Of a stretch of DNA of 17,155 nucleotides, positions 1-5,793 are shown piece after piece. This DNA is from Salinibacterium sp. GTDB taxonomy: Bacteria; Actinomycetota; Actinomycetes; Actinomycetales; Microbacteriaceae. The notes under the pieces were generated by a model. It saw nothing but the letters and a program-made list of their open reading frames with translations. It made no database searches and was not told the origin of the DNA. Every line of letters starts with the position of its first letter. Positions within the stretch are counted from its first letter, which is position 1. The translations under genes were made by a program, and so were the position numbers. The stretch is from contig SCSV01000023.1 of assembly GCA_004297555.1 (NCBI GenBank), forward strand, positions 1 through 17,155, given 5' to 3'.

Positions 1-437
1 ACCGTGACCATGTGGCGCTCGACGTCCATGCGCACGCTGCCGGCTTCGAGGATGGCCGTGTCATCGGCATCCGTCTCGACTCGCCTGCGCAGCACGGCCC
101 GGATGCGAGCGAGCAACTCGCGGGTCGAATACGGCTTGGTGACGTAATCGTCAGCACCGAGCTCGAGCCCGACGACGATATCGACCTCGCTGTCTTTCGC
201 CGTGAGCATGATGATCGGAACGCTCGAGCGAGTGCGGATCTCGCGGCAGACCTCCGTGCCGGGAAGCCCGGGCAGCATAAGGTCGAGCAGGATCAGGTCG
301 GCACCGTGCGAATCGAATTCGCTCACCGCGCTGAGCCCGTCGGCGGCGATGACCGTTTCGAAGCCTTCCCGCTCGAGCAGAAACGCGAGCGGGTCGCTCA
401 GCGAGGACTCGTCTTCAACGATCAGGATGCGCGTCAT
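1..437 (-). CDS. regX3: Response regulator RegX3 (OmpR/PhoB family), C-terminus beyond window
   Basis: Seen: the reverse strand from the ATG at 437 gives about 145 residues starting MTRILIVEDE, a complete receiver domain. The acidic pair is D9/E10, the phospho-acceptor is D52 (in LLDLMLPG), the switch Thr is T79 (IMLTA) and the conserved Lys is K101 (TKPYS). The winged-helix DNA-binding domain begins near the window edge and is cut off. The start overlaps the stop of the histidine kinase gene by one base (TAATG), which implies translational coupling. Known: a receiver of this type next to a SenX3-like kinase and phoU is RegX3 (PhoP/PhoB role), which activates phosphate-starvation genes by binding direct repeats. 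Inferred: it is the likely binder of the GTTCACC-type repeats in front of pstS and near phoU. It could equally be named phoP; the family assignment is firm and the symbol is somewhat less so. Confidence 0.9.
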   Translation of the reverse strand, partial: MTRILIVEDESSLSDPLAFLLEREGFETVIAADGLSAVSEFDSHGADLILLDLMLPGLPGTEVCREIRTRSSVPIIMLTAKDSEVDIVVGLELGADDYVTKPYSTRELLARIRAVLRRRVETDADDTAILEAGSVRMDVERHMVT

Positions 438-1588
438 TACTGCTCCGCCACGGTCGCGGCCGCAACGTGCGAGGCCTCCGGCAATCGGATGGTGAAGGTC
501 GAACCGTGGCCGGGCTGCGACCACACCCTGACATCGCCGCCGTGGTTCTGCACCACATGCTTGACGATGCTCAGGCCGAGGCCCGAGCCGCCCGTGTTGC
601 GGCTGCGCGCCGGGTCAGTGCGGAAGAAGCGTTCGAACACGCGGTCTTGTTCTTCTTCGGGGATGCCCACACCCTGGTCGGTCACGGCGATCTCGACCAC
701 TCCCTCTTTATGGCTCACGCCAACCCCCACCCGCGAACCCTTCGGCGAGTACTGGATCGCATTCGAGATGAGGTTGTGCAGGGCGACTGCCAGCAGGCCT
801 TCATCGCCATACACCTCAGCGCCGGCATCTCCTCCGCTGACGAGTTGCACGTTGTGCGAGTCGGCCATCACGCGGTTCTGGTCAATGGCTTGGGCGACCA
901 CGGTATCGACCTCGACGAGGTCGGCTTTGCTGAGGGCATCCGTCGCCTGAAGTCTGGAGAGCTCGATGATCTCCTGCGTGATGCGCGCGAGCCGCTCGGA
1001 CTCCTTGGTCAATCGCTTGGCGAAGCGGCGCACTTGCTCGGGCTTGTCGGCCGCTGTGGTGAGCGCCTCGGCGAGCAGGCCGACCGCGCCGATCGGGGTC
1101 TTCAGTTCGTGGCTGATGTTCGCCACGAAGTCGCGGCGCACCTCTTCGAGTCGGTACGACTCGGTGCGGTCCTCGGCGAGCAGCAGGATGTATCGCGCAC
1201 CCAGGCGGGCGACCCGCACCGACAGAAAGATGGTCGCCTCGCCGAAGGGGCCGCGCGAGAGGTGCAGTTCGTCGTTCACGGCTTTGCCGGTTCGACGAAC
1301 TCTATCGACAATCGTGACGAGCTCGGGATGCACGAGGCCCTGGTTCCACACTAGCCCGAGCGAGAGCGCGCCTGGCGATGCTTTCACGACGTTGTTGGAG
1401 GGGTCCAGCACCACGCCGGCTGACTCGAGCGCGTCGATCACCTGATCGACGCCATCCGGAACTGCGGAGTTGACCACGTCGACCGCGCGCTGTCCGCGCC
1501 TCGCCGCGAGGTAGATGACGGCCACTATTCCAGCCCCGAGGAGAACCCCGAAGGCCAAGGCAGCTGGCACCAGCCACGCGGAGTCCAT
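437..1588 (-). CDS. senX3: Sensor histidine kinase SenX3 (phosphate-responsive)
   Basis: This is a membrane-anchored kinase of 383 residues that would phosphorylate RegX3. Seen: one hydrophobic segment at about residues 5-29; a PAS-like region at about 55-145; a HisKA domain with the phospho-accepting His at residue 160 (ISHELKTP); and an HATPase domain with the N box (NLISNA, about 272-277), G1 box (DQGVGIP, 304-310), F box (FERFF) and G2 box (GGSGLGL, 333-339). I chose the ATG at 1588 because the protein then begins directly before the membrane segment; the longer reading to 1729 adds 47 residues with no domain and runs through the divergent promoter region. A TAATCT -10 box sits 7 nt upstream, so the message may be leaderless. 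Known: SenX3/PhoR kinases of actinobacteria are usually held inactive through PhoU and the Pst transporter when phosphate is plentiful. phoU is divergently transcribed next door. Confidence 0.9.
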   Translation of the reverse strand: MDSAWLVPAALAFGVLLGAGIVAVIYLAARRGQRAVDVVNSAVPDGVDQVIDALESAGVVLDPSNNVVKASPGALSLGLVWNQGLVHPELVTIVDRVRRTGKAVNDELHLSRGPFGEATIFLSVRVARLGARYILLLAEDRTESYRLEEVRRDFVANISHELKTPIGAVGLLAEALTTAADKPEQVRRFAKRLTKESERLARITQEIIELSRLQATDALSKADLVEVDTVVAQAIDQNRVMADSHNVQLVSGGDAGAEVYGDEGLLAVALHNLISNAIQYSPKGSRVGVGVSHKEGVVEIAVTDQGVGIPEEEQDRVFERFFRTDPARSRNTGGSGLGLSIVKHVVQNHGGDVRVWSQPGHGSTFTIRLPEASHVAAATVAEQ

Positions 1589-1601
1589 AGCGACTAGATT
1601 A
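1589..1601 (-). promoter_or_regulatory. Probable leaderless -10 promoter element of senX3
   Basis: On the reverse strand a TAATCT hexamer (1596-1601) is followed by 7 nt and then the ATG of senX3. This spacing puts the transcription start at or next to the first base of the start codon. No Shine-Dalgarno sequence is visible, which fits a leaderless mRNA. No good -35 hexamer is apparent. Inferred from spacing only. Confidence 0.5.
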
Positions 1602-1660
1602 GTTATATCTGCCGAGTGGCCTCGTCGGAATTTGGTTTCTGACCGGTTACTTTTGCTGAT

Positions 1661-1716
1661 GTTCAGGCGCGCAACACCCGCCGTTAACCTAATGCGGGAA
1701 TTGTGGCCTGTATTGT
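1661..1716 (+). promoter_or_regulatory. Candidate PHO box and promoter of phoU in the senX3-phoU divergent region
   Basis: Three units begin exactly 11 bp apart: GTTCAGG at 1661, CAACACC at 1672 (degenerate) and GTTAACC at 1683. A -10-like TATTGT lies at 1711-1716, so the last unit covers the -35 position. Known: actinobacterial PhoP/RegX3 sites are tandem 11-bp direct repeats built on GTTCACC. The promoter-proximal unit starts 28 bp before the -10, close to the 27-28 bp seen at the much better pstS site. Inferred: RegX3 autoregulates senX3-regX3 and phoU from here. Individual units match only moderately. Confidence 0.45.
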
Positions 1717-1752
1717 GCGGGTGCCACATGCCCGTTGCGAAGGGGATCTAAG

Positions 1753-2406
1753 GTGCGCGAAGTATTCCAGCAGGAACTGCGACAGGTGCAGGAGCGCCTC
1801 GTCGAGATCTCGAGCCTGGTTGCGGTCTCGATCGAGAACGCGACGCGGGCGTTCAACGAGTCTGATGTGACCCTCGCTGAGACCGTCATCGCCGACGATG
1901 TCAAGATCGACACCGCCGCGAAAGAGCTCGACGAGCTTGCGATCAACATCCTCGCTCGCCAGCAGCCTGTCGCCCGCGATCTGCGCATCGTGGTCAGCGC
2001 CCTGCGCATCTCCGCCTCGCTCGAGCGCATGGGCGACATGGCCGAGCACATCGCGCAACTCGCGCGCTACCGCTTCCCGGACAAGGTCGTGCCGAAGAGC
2101 CTGCGCGGAACCTTCTCGGAGCTCGGTGCTCTCGACGTGGCGATCGCCAAGAAGCTCGTCGACCTGCTCACCAACGAAGACGTGCGCCTCGCCGAAGAGA
2201 TTCGCAACGACGACGACAAGATCGATGCGCTGCACCTGAGCGTCTTCGACAAGGTGCTCGGCGAGACCTGGAAGGGCGGCGCGATCGACACAGTGGATGC
2301 CACGCTCGCCTCGCGCTACCACGAGCGTTTCGCAGACCACGCGGTGTCCATCGCCAAGAAGGTGCAGTACCTCGCAACCGGCGATTGGGTCGCGGCGAGC
2401 GCGTAG
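1753..2406 (+). CDS. phoU: Phosphate signalling complex protein PhoU
   Basis: This is a cytoplasmic, all-helical regulator that links the Pst transporter to the SenX3/PhoR kinase and keeps the regulon off when phosphate is sufficient. Seen: 217 residues, the normal length, with two PhoU repeats. Each repeat carries a metal-binding E-x-x-x-D helix motif: ERMGD at 91-95 and ERFAD at 191-195. I chose the GTG at 1753 (MREVFQQEL), which is preceded by a strong ribosome-binding site AAGGGGA at 1740-1746 with a 6-nt gap. The TTG at 1735 would place that site inside the gene. It is divergent from senX3 and lies about 11.5 kb from pstS, so phoU is not part of the pst operon here. Confidence 0.95.
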   Translation: MREVFQQELRQVQERLVEISSLVAVSIENATRAFNESDVTLAETVIADDVKIDTAAKELDELAINILARQQPVARDLRIVVSALRISASLERMGDMAEHIAQLARYRFPDKVVPKSLRGTFSELGALDVAIAKKLVDLLTNEDVRLAEEIRNDDDKIDALHLSVFDKVLGETWKGGAIDTVDATLASRYHERFADHAVSIAKKVQYLATGDWVAASA

Positions 2407-2415
2407 CTCGTTCAC

Positions 2416-2435
2416 CCGAGCGCCCGCCTGCTCGG
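2416..2435. terminator. Short hairpin between convergent phoU and vapC
   Basis: A perfect 6-bp inverted repeat, CCGAGC and GCTCGG, flanks an 8-nt loop in the gap between the phoU stop (2406) and the vapC stop (2443). The position suits a bidirectional terminator. There is no T-tract on either side, so this is a tentative call from position and structure. Confidence 0.35.
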
Positions 2436-2442
2436 AGCGTTG

Positions 2443-2841
2443 CTACGCCTCGAGCAACCGCATTCCGGGAAGCTCAGCCGCACGCTGGTCGAACGTGACC
2501 GTGTAGTCACAGTCCGCATCGACCGCGAGGTGCGCGATGATCGCATCCGATAGGTCAGAGCCCGTGTCCTCGGCATCCCGCAGCGCCCGACGCACTACAG
2601 CAGAGGCCTGCACGACGATCTCCCTCGACGCCAACAAGCGACGCACGAACAGAGCGATGGCGGCTACCTCGAATTTGTATGCGCGACGAAGTGTCCAGGT
2701 CGTTTCCACCAGCGCGACCATGCTCACAAAACCGGGATCGTCTTCGCCAAGTCTGTCGAGGAATCGACTCGCGATTGGGGACTGAATGGGGTCGTCTTGC
2801 ACGGCGTCGCGAATCAGCACGTTTACGTCGATGCCGATCAT
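2443..2841 (-). CDS. vapC: VapC-type PIN-domain toxin (ribonuclease)
   Basis: Known: VapC toxins are Mg-dependent PIN endoribonucleases that cut tRNA or rRNA and are held inactive by their VapB antitoxin. Seen: 132 residues, usual length. It opens MIGIDVNVLI, and all four PIN acidic residues are visible: D5, E46 (LVETTW), D99 (DLSDAI, with D96 alongside) and D118 (VTFDQR). The toxin looks catalytically intact. Its ATG overlaps the stop of the upstream AbrB-type antitoxin gene by 4 bp (ATGA at 2838-2841), the standard antitoxin-first, coupled layout. It ends tail-to-tail with phoU. The RNA target cannot be read from sequence. Confidence 0.92.
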   Translation of the reverse strand: MIGIDVNVLIRDAVQDDPIQSPIASRFLDRLGEDDPGFVSMVALVETTWTLRRAYKFEVAAIALFVRRLLASREIVVQASAVVRRALRDAEDTGSDLSDAIIAHLAVDADCDYTVTFDQRAAELPGMRLLEA

Positions 2842-3086
2842 GACCTCAGGGTCTCCGCTGCGGCCGCGGCGATTGCGTCATCCATCTCTTCGAGGGTGAC
2901 CGGCGGCCCAGACCAGGTAAACATCCCCCGGATGTCGCGAATCGAACCCGTGGCGGCAACGAACTCGTAGCTGCCGCCAGCACTCTCGATGAACTCAACT
3001 TTCGTACCCGGGTGAATCCCGAGCTTCTGGCGCACATCGATGGGGATGGTGACTTGGCCTTTGCTGGTGACGGTGGCAGTGGACAT
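2838..3086 (-). CDS. vapB: VapB antitoxin, AbrB/SpoVT swapped-hairpin family
   Basis: Seen: 82 residues; the first ~47 form an AbrB/MazE-type DNA-binding domain with the hallmark TVTSKGQVTIP and PGTKVEF segments. The acidic, Ala-rich tail (about 55-82) should be the toxin-binding part. Known: antitoxins of this fold neutralise PIN toxins and repress their own operon as a complex. The ATG at 3086 sits 6 nt from a TAAGAT -10 box, so the transcript is probably leaderless, and repeated AGTAAG half-sites cover both promoter hexamers. The stop overlaps vapC by 4 bp. Confidence 0.9.
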   Translation of the reverse strand: MSTATVTSKGQVTIPIDVRQKLGIHPGTKVEFIESAGGSYEFVAATGSIRDIRGMFTWSGPPVTLEEMDDAIAAAAAETLRS

Positions 3087-3128
3087 GTGGCTATCTTACT
3101 TTGAACCGGATTCCTTACTCAAGGTAAG
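3087..3128 (-). promoter_or_regulatory. vapBC promoter with overlapping operator repeats
   Basis: On the reverse strand a -35-like TTGAGT (3117-3122) and a -10 TAAGAT (3093-3098) are 18 bp apart, with 6 nt from the -10 to the vapB ATG. The word AGTAAG occurs twice, at 3095-3100 and 3114-3119, 19 bp apart, once over each hexamer. The outer copy is half of an inverted repeat, CTTAC-N5-GTAAG (3114-3128). This is the expected layout of an autorepressed toxin-antitoxin operator; that VapBC binds it is inferred. Confidence 0.6.
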
Positions 3129-3217
3129 TTTGCCAGAGTTTGCGGTCTTGCGGCTGTTCGTATCCGGAGGTTGACTGGATAGGTCTCGACTCCACCGCGA
3201 CGACGAGGGAACCAACC

Positions 3218-3427
3218 ATGAGCGACCCGCGCGACATCTTCGACCTCGACCCATTCGACAGCTTCGACGCGTTCGGCGACGATGCCGACGACGAACTGGA
3301 CGATGCGGATGCCCTATCCGGCGAGGCCCAACTCGTCGCGGGCGCGCTCGAGCCCGACACTCTCGCCGGCGACGACGACTACGAGGCCGTCGAAGAACTG
3401 GTCGCGGAGGATCCGAAGGACCTGTAG
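3218..3427 (+). CDS. Highly acidic 69-residue protein of unknown function
   Basis: I do not recognise a family. Seen: 69 residues, of which 26 are Asp or Glu and only two are Arg or Lys, giving a net charge near -24. The N-terminal half has a repeating Asp/Phe pattern (DIFDLDPFDSFDAF) followed by runs of Asp pairs; the C-terminal half could form an amphipathic helix (YEAVEELVAED). I chose the ATG at 3218 because it has a good ribosome-binding site, GAGGGA at 3205-3210, 7 nt upstream; an earlier start at 3140 lacks one. There is no signal peptide, membrane segment or cysteine. It is divergent from vapBC and lies just before the second toxin-antitoxin pair. The ribosome-binding site and clean start support a real gene; a DNA-mimic or binding-partner role is only a guess from charge. 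Confidence 0.65.
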   Translation: MSDPRDIFDLDPFDSFDAFGDDADDELDDADALSGEAQLVAGALEPDTLAGDDDYEAVEELVAEDPKDL

Positions 3428-3615
3428 CGGGTAGCGCCGAAGCGGGCTCGCCGGATGAGCTATCAGATCGGGCACCGTCCTGCTTCGAAGGTCAATTCCT
3501 CCACAAGTCTCAGTCGAGAGAGTTCTCCACCAAACTCCTGAGCACTGGGTTTCGGGCACACGCGTCTAGCGATCATGGCTCATGACTTTGGAGTCCTGGC
3601 GATGAGAACACCAAG

Positions 3616-3637
3616 AAGAGCTGGGGCGGCAGCTCTT
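3616..3637. promoter_or_regulatory. Inverted repeat next to the BrnT-like toxin start
   Basis: A perfect 7-bp inverted repeat, AAGAGCT and AGCTCTT, flanks an 8-nt G-rich loop (GGGGCGGC) and ends one base before the ATG at 3639. The loop holds the only Shine-Dalgarno-like run for that gene. As DNA it could be the operator for the ribbon-helix-helix antitoxin; as RNA it could hide the ribosome-binding site. The 211-bp gap it lies in (3428-3638) shows no other gene or clear promoter. Confidence 0.45.
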
Positions 3638-3638
3638 T

Positions 3639-3908
3639 ATGTATTACAATAACCGTGTCGGCGTTCACATCAGTGCTCTCAAGCACGGCGTCACTGCCGT
3701 CGATGTTCTTCATGCGGCGAACAACTATCTCGTCGCGGTCAATATCGACGACGGCAACCCGCACCGTGAACTCCGACTCGGATTCGACACTGCCGGACGA
3801 CTCCTTGAAACCGTCGTGCTGGCCTTTGAGGATGGGAGGCAACTCATCATTCACGCAATGAAGGCCCGGCCGAGCTATCTCGGCCTGCTCCCCGAGGGCT
3901 GGCTATGA
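3639..3908 (+). CDS. Putative BrnT-like toxin of a type II toxin-antitoxin pair
   Basis: Seen: 89 residues. A KHGVTAVDV segment near residue 16 resembles the KHGVSFEEA helix of BrnT, and a later pair of strands (GRLLETVVLAFEDGRQ, then LIIHAMKAR) matches the BrnT pattern that ends in an Ile-x-x-Ala-Arg-like motif. The next gene is a ribbon-helix-helix protein overlapping by 4 bp (ATGA at 3905-3908); toxin first, antitoxin second is the brnTA order. Known: BrnT is a RelE-fold ribonuclease. Inferred: this is a distant relative with the same role. The ATG at 3639 is the only sensible in-frame start, but its ribosome-binding site lies in a hairpin loop, so the true N-terminus is uncertain. The alternative reading is a DUF4258-type protein. 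Confidence 0.65.
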   Translation: MYYNNRVGVHISALKHGVTAVDVLHAANNYLVAVNIDDGNPHRELRLGFDTAGRLLETVVLAFEDGRQLIIHAMKARPSYLGLLPEGWL

Positions 3909-4153
3909 CGGGCGCGACCGACGACGAGCAGCTCGACGAGCAGCAGATACTCGCCTGGGCGGAGGAGGCCGAGCGCGGTTACGACGTGCCGACCCTAAAA
4001 CGTCGAGGGCGCCCACGGATGGGTGCAGCTGCCGCCCAAGTAACCACGCTGAGGCTTGAACCTGAACTGGACGCCGCTCTCACGGAACGAGCCGACAGAG
4101 ACCACAGCACTCGCAGCGAGGTCATGCGAGACGCGCTGCGCGCGTGGCTGTAA
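3905..4153 (+). CDS. Ribbon-helix-helix (CopG-type) antitoxin
   Basis: Seen: 82 residues. The C-terminal half (about 47-82) is a ribbon-helix-helix domain: a strand TTLRLEP, then ELDAALTERADRD, then STRSEVMRDALRAWL, the usual T-R-S-E start of the second helix. The N-terminal half is acidic (EEQ/AEEAERGYDVP) followed by a basic RRGRPRMG linker, which fits a toxin-wrapping segment. It overlaps the BrnT-like gene by 4 bp, so it is translationally coupled. Known: such antitoxins dimerise and repress their own promoter; the inverted repeat at 3616-3637 is a candidate operator. The stop is 15 bp from the convergent gpm stop. Confidence 0.85.
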   Translation: MTGATDDEQLDEQQILAWAEEAERGYDVPTLKRRGRPRMGAAAAQVTTLRLEPELDAALTERADRDHSTRSEVMRDALRAWL

Positions 4154-4168
4154 AACGCCTAAGCGGAC

Positions 4169-4915
4169 CTACTTCTTATTGCCCTGCGCTGCGACAGCAG
4201 CAGCACCGGCAGCGGCCGCCTCGGGGTCGAGGTAGACGCCGGGGCCGATTGGCATGAAGTTGTCGTCGAGTTCGTAGACGAGCGGGATGCCCGTAGGAAT
4301 GTTCAGCTCGGTGACATCCTCGTCGGAAATGCCGTCGAGGTGCTTCACGAGCGCACGCAGGGAGTTGCCGTGCGCGACGACGAGGGGGGTGCGACCGGCC
4401 GCGAGCTCGGCCTTGATGTCGGACTCCCAGTAGGGAAGCATCCGGTCGATCACGAGCTTGAGGCTCTCCGTGCGCGGCACGTCGCCGTCGATGCCGACGT
4501 AGCGCTCCTCGTGCACCTGGCTGAACTTGGCGTCGTCGTCGAGGGGCGGCGGCGGCGAGTCGAAGCTGCGGCGCCACTCGAGAAACTTCTCGGGGCCGTA
4601 CTCGGCGAGAGTCTGCGCCTTGTCCTTGCCCTGCAGCGCCCCGTAGTGGCGCTCGTTGAGCCGCCAGCTGCGCTGCACCGGAATCCACAGATGGTCAATG
4701 ACCTCAAGGGCGATATTGGCGGTCTTCACGGCGCGCGTCAGCAGACTCGTGAACACCACCTGGGGCTTGAGCCCGGCCTCCGCCATCAATTCGCCCGCGC
4801 GCTTGGCCTCAGCCTCGCCCTTTTCGGTCAACGGAACATCCACCCAACCGGTGAAGAGGTTCTTCTCGTTCCAGTCGGAACTACCGTGGCGAAGCAGGAT
4901 AAGCGTGTGAGTCAT
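4169..4915 (-). CDS. gpmA: 2,3-bisphosphoglycerate-dependent phosphoglycerate mutase
   Basis: This enzyme interconverts 3- and 2-phosphoglycerate in glycolysis and gluconeogenesis through a phosphohistidine. Seen: 248 residues, family length. Catalytic residues are visible: H10 in LLRHGSSDWN (phospho-acceptor), R61, E88 in LNERHYG, and the second His H182 in VVAHGNSLR. The ERHYGALQGKDK signature is intact. I chose the ATG at 4915 because MTHTLILLRHG is the family N-terminus and a TAGGCT -10 lies 7 nt upstream; the longer reading to 5062 has no conserved residues. The C-terminus has an Ala-rich tail. It is divergent from the methyltransferase gene. Confidence 0.96.
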   Translation of the reverse strand: MTHTLILLRHGSSDWNEKNLFTGWVDVPLTEKGEAEAKRAGELMAEAGLKPQVVFTSLLTRAVKTANIALEVIDHLWIPVQRSWRLNERHYGALQGKDKAQTLAEYGPEKFLEWRRSFDSPPPPLDDDAKFSQVHEERYVGIDGDVPRTESLKLVIDRMLPYWESDIKAELAAGRTPLVVAHGNSLRALVKHLDGISDEDVTELNIPTGIPLVYELDDNFMPIGPGVYLDPEAAAAGAAAVAAQGNKK

Positions 4916-4928
4916 GGCGAATAGCCTA
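4916..4928 (-). promoter_or_regulatory. Probable leaderless -10 element of gpmA
   Basis: The reverse strand shows TAGGCT (4923-4928), then 7 nt, then the ATG of gpmA, with no Shine-Dalgarno sequence. The geometry is the same as at senX3. A single GTTCACC word at 4951-4957 lies upstream but has no partner repeat in phase. Confidence 0.5.
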
Positions 4929-5006
4929 GCGATGGCGGCGGGTGCCCTTTGTTCACCCAGCACGGTCGGCGGGCGGCGCAGCCAGGCGGGCGCGGGATAC
5001 TGGAGC

Positions 5007-5792
5007 ATGCCCATCGGCCAGGTCACTCGCGGCACAACGGGCACTAATCGCCTGCGCCGCATCGACCGCTGGATCGCTCACCTGCCAGCCCTGCGCCGCG
5101 CAGCCGATCCGCTCGTCGTCGACCTCGGATTCGGCGCTTCGGCGACCACGACGCTAGAACTGCAGCAGCGACTTGCACGCGTGCGGCCCGACGTCGAGAT
5201 CATCGGTCTCGAGATTGACCCGGAGCGCGTGCGCACCGCGCAAGCGAGTGCGCGACCGGGCGTGAGCTTTGCGTTGGGCGGGTTCGAGGTGCCGTTGCCG
5301 GCGGGGCGGCGAGCGACAGTCATCCGCGCGCTCAACGTTCTGCGCCAGTACGAGGAGGGCGAGGTCGTCGCGAACTGGCACCGCATGGTCGCGAGGCTTC
5401 AGCCGAACGGGGTGCTCGTTGAAGGTACCTGCAACGAAATCGGCCGCGTCGCCAGCTGGGTGGATGTCACGGCCGCCGGCCCGCAGAGCCTCACCATCGC
5501 GCTGCACCTCGCGAGTCTTGAGCGGCCATCGATCGTCGCGGAGCGGCTGCCCAAGGTGCTCATCCATCGCAACGTCGACGGCGAGCCCGTGCACCGCTTC
5601 CTCGACGAACTCGACCACCACTGGCGGGTGCATGCACCGCTGGGAATATATGGCGGCGCCCAGCGCTGGCTCGCAACGGCCGACTCGATGAAAGCCGGAT
5701 GGCCGGTGCTGGGCGGCAGAAATCGCTGGCGCCTCGGCGAACTCACCGTCGCCTGGGACGCGATCGCCCCACGCGGTTTCGACTGGGATTAG
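5007..5792 (+). CDS. Class I SAM-dependent methyltransferase-like protein
   Basis: Seen: 261 residues from the ATG at 5007. A Rossmann-type motif I is visible at about 36-45 (PLVVDLGFGAS), with the acidic end of strand 2 at about 66-71 (IGLEIDPERV) and a motif IV-like region at about 106-113 (IRALNVLR). Known: this arrangement binds S-adenosylmethionine. The substrate is unknown, and the motif IV region lacks an obvious DPPY or NPPY signature, so a DNA amino-methyltransferase role is not supported. I chose 5007 because the longer reading to 4914 overlaps the gpmA start and its promoter. A GGGA run about 9 nt upstream could serve as the ribosome-binding site. It ends tail-to-tail with the FUSC gene, one base apart. 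Confidence 0.75.
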   Translation: MPIGQVTRGTTGTNRLRRIDRWIAHLPALRRAADPLVVDLGFGASATTTLELQQRLARVRPDVEIIGLEIDPERVRTAQASARPGVSFALGGFEVPLPAGRRATVIRALNVLRQYEEGEVVANWHRMVARLQPNGVLVEGTCNEIGRVASWVDVTAAGPQSLTIALHLASLERPSIVAERLPKVLIHRNVDGEPVHRFLDELDHHWRVHAPLGIYGGAQRWLATADSMKAGWPVLGGRNRWRLGELTVAWDAIAPRGFDWD

Positions 5793-5793
5793 G

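Noticed and set aside
437..1354. Long forward-strand open frames opposite senX3
   Set aside because: They mirror the kinase gene, lack ribosome-binding sites and known domains, and are typical high-GC antisense frames.
2410..2416. Single GTTCACC after phoU as a PHO box
   Set aside because: No second unit in 11-bp phase and it lies between two convergent gene ends, not before a gene.
3314..3559. Reverse open frame across the end of the acidic gene and the following gap
   Set aside because: Composition and start signals do not support coding, and it is antisense to a better-supported gene.
3645..3650. TACAAT as a -10 box for a leaderless start of the BrnT-like gene
   Set aside because: The GTG at the right distance (3655) is out of frame with the protein, so the match is probably chance.
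3573..3854. Reverse open frame of 93 residues opposite the BrnT-like gene
   Set aside because: No ribosome-binding site or recognisable domain; the forward pair with a 4-bp overlap is the coherent reading.
4951..4957. Single GTTCACC upstream of gpmA as a PHO box
   Set aside because: The neighbouring 11-bp windows do not match, and gpmA is not a typical phosphate-regulon gene.
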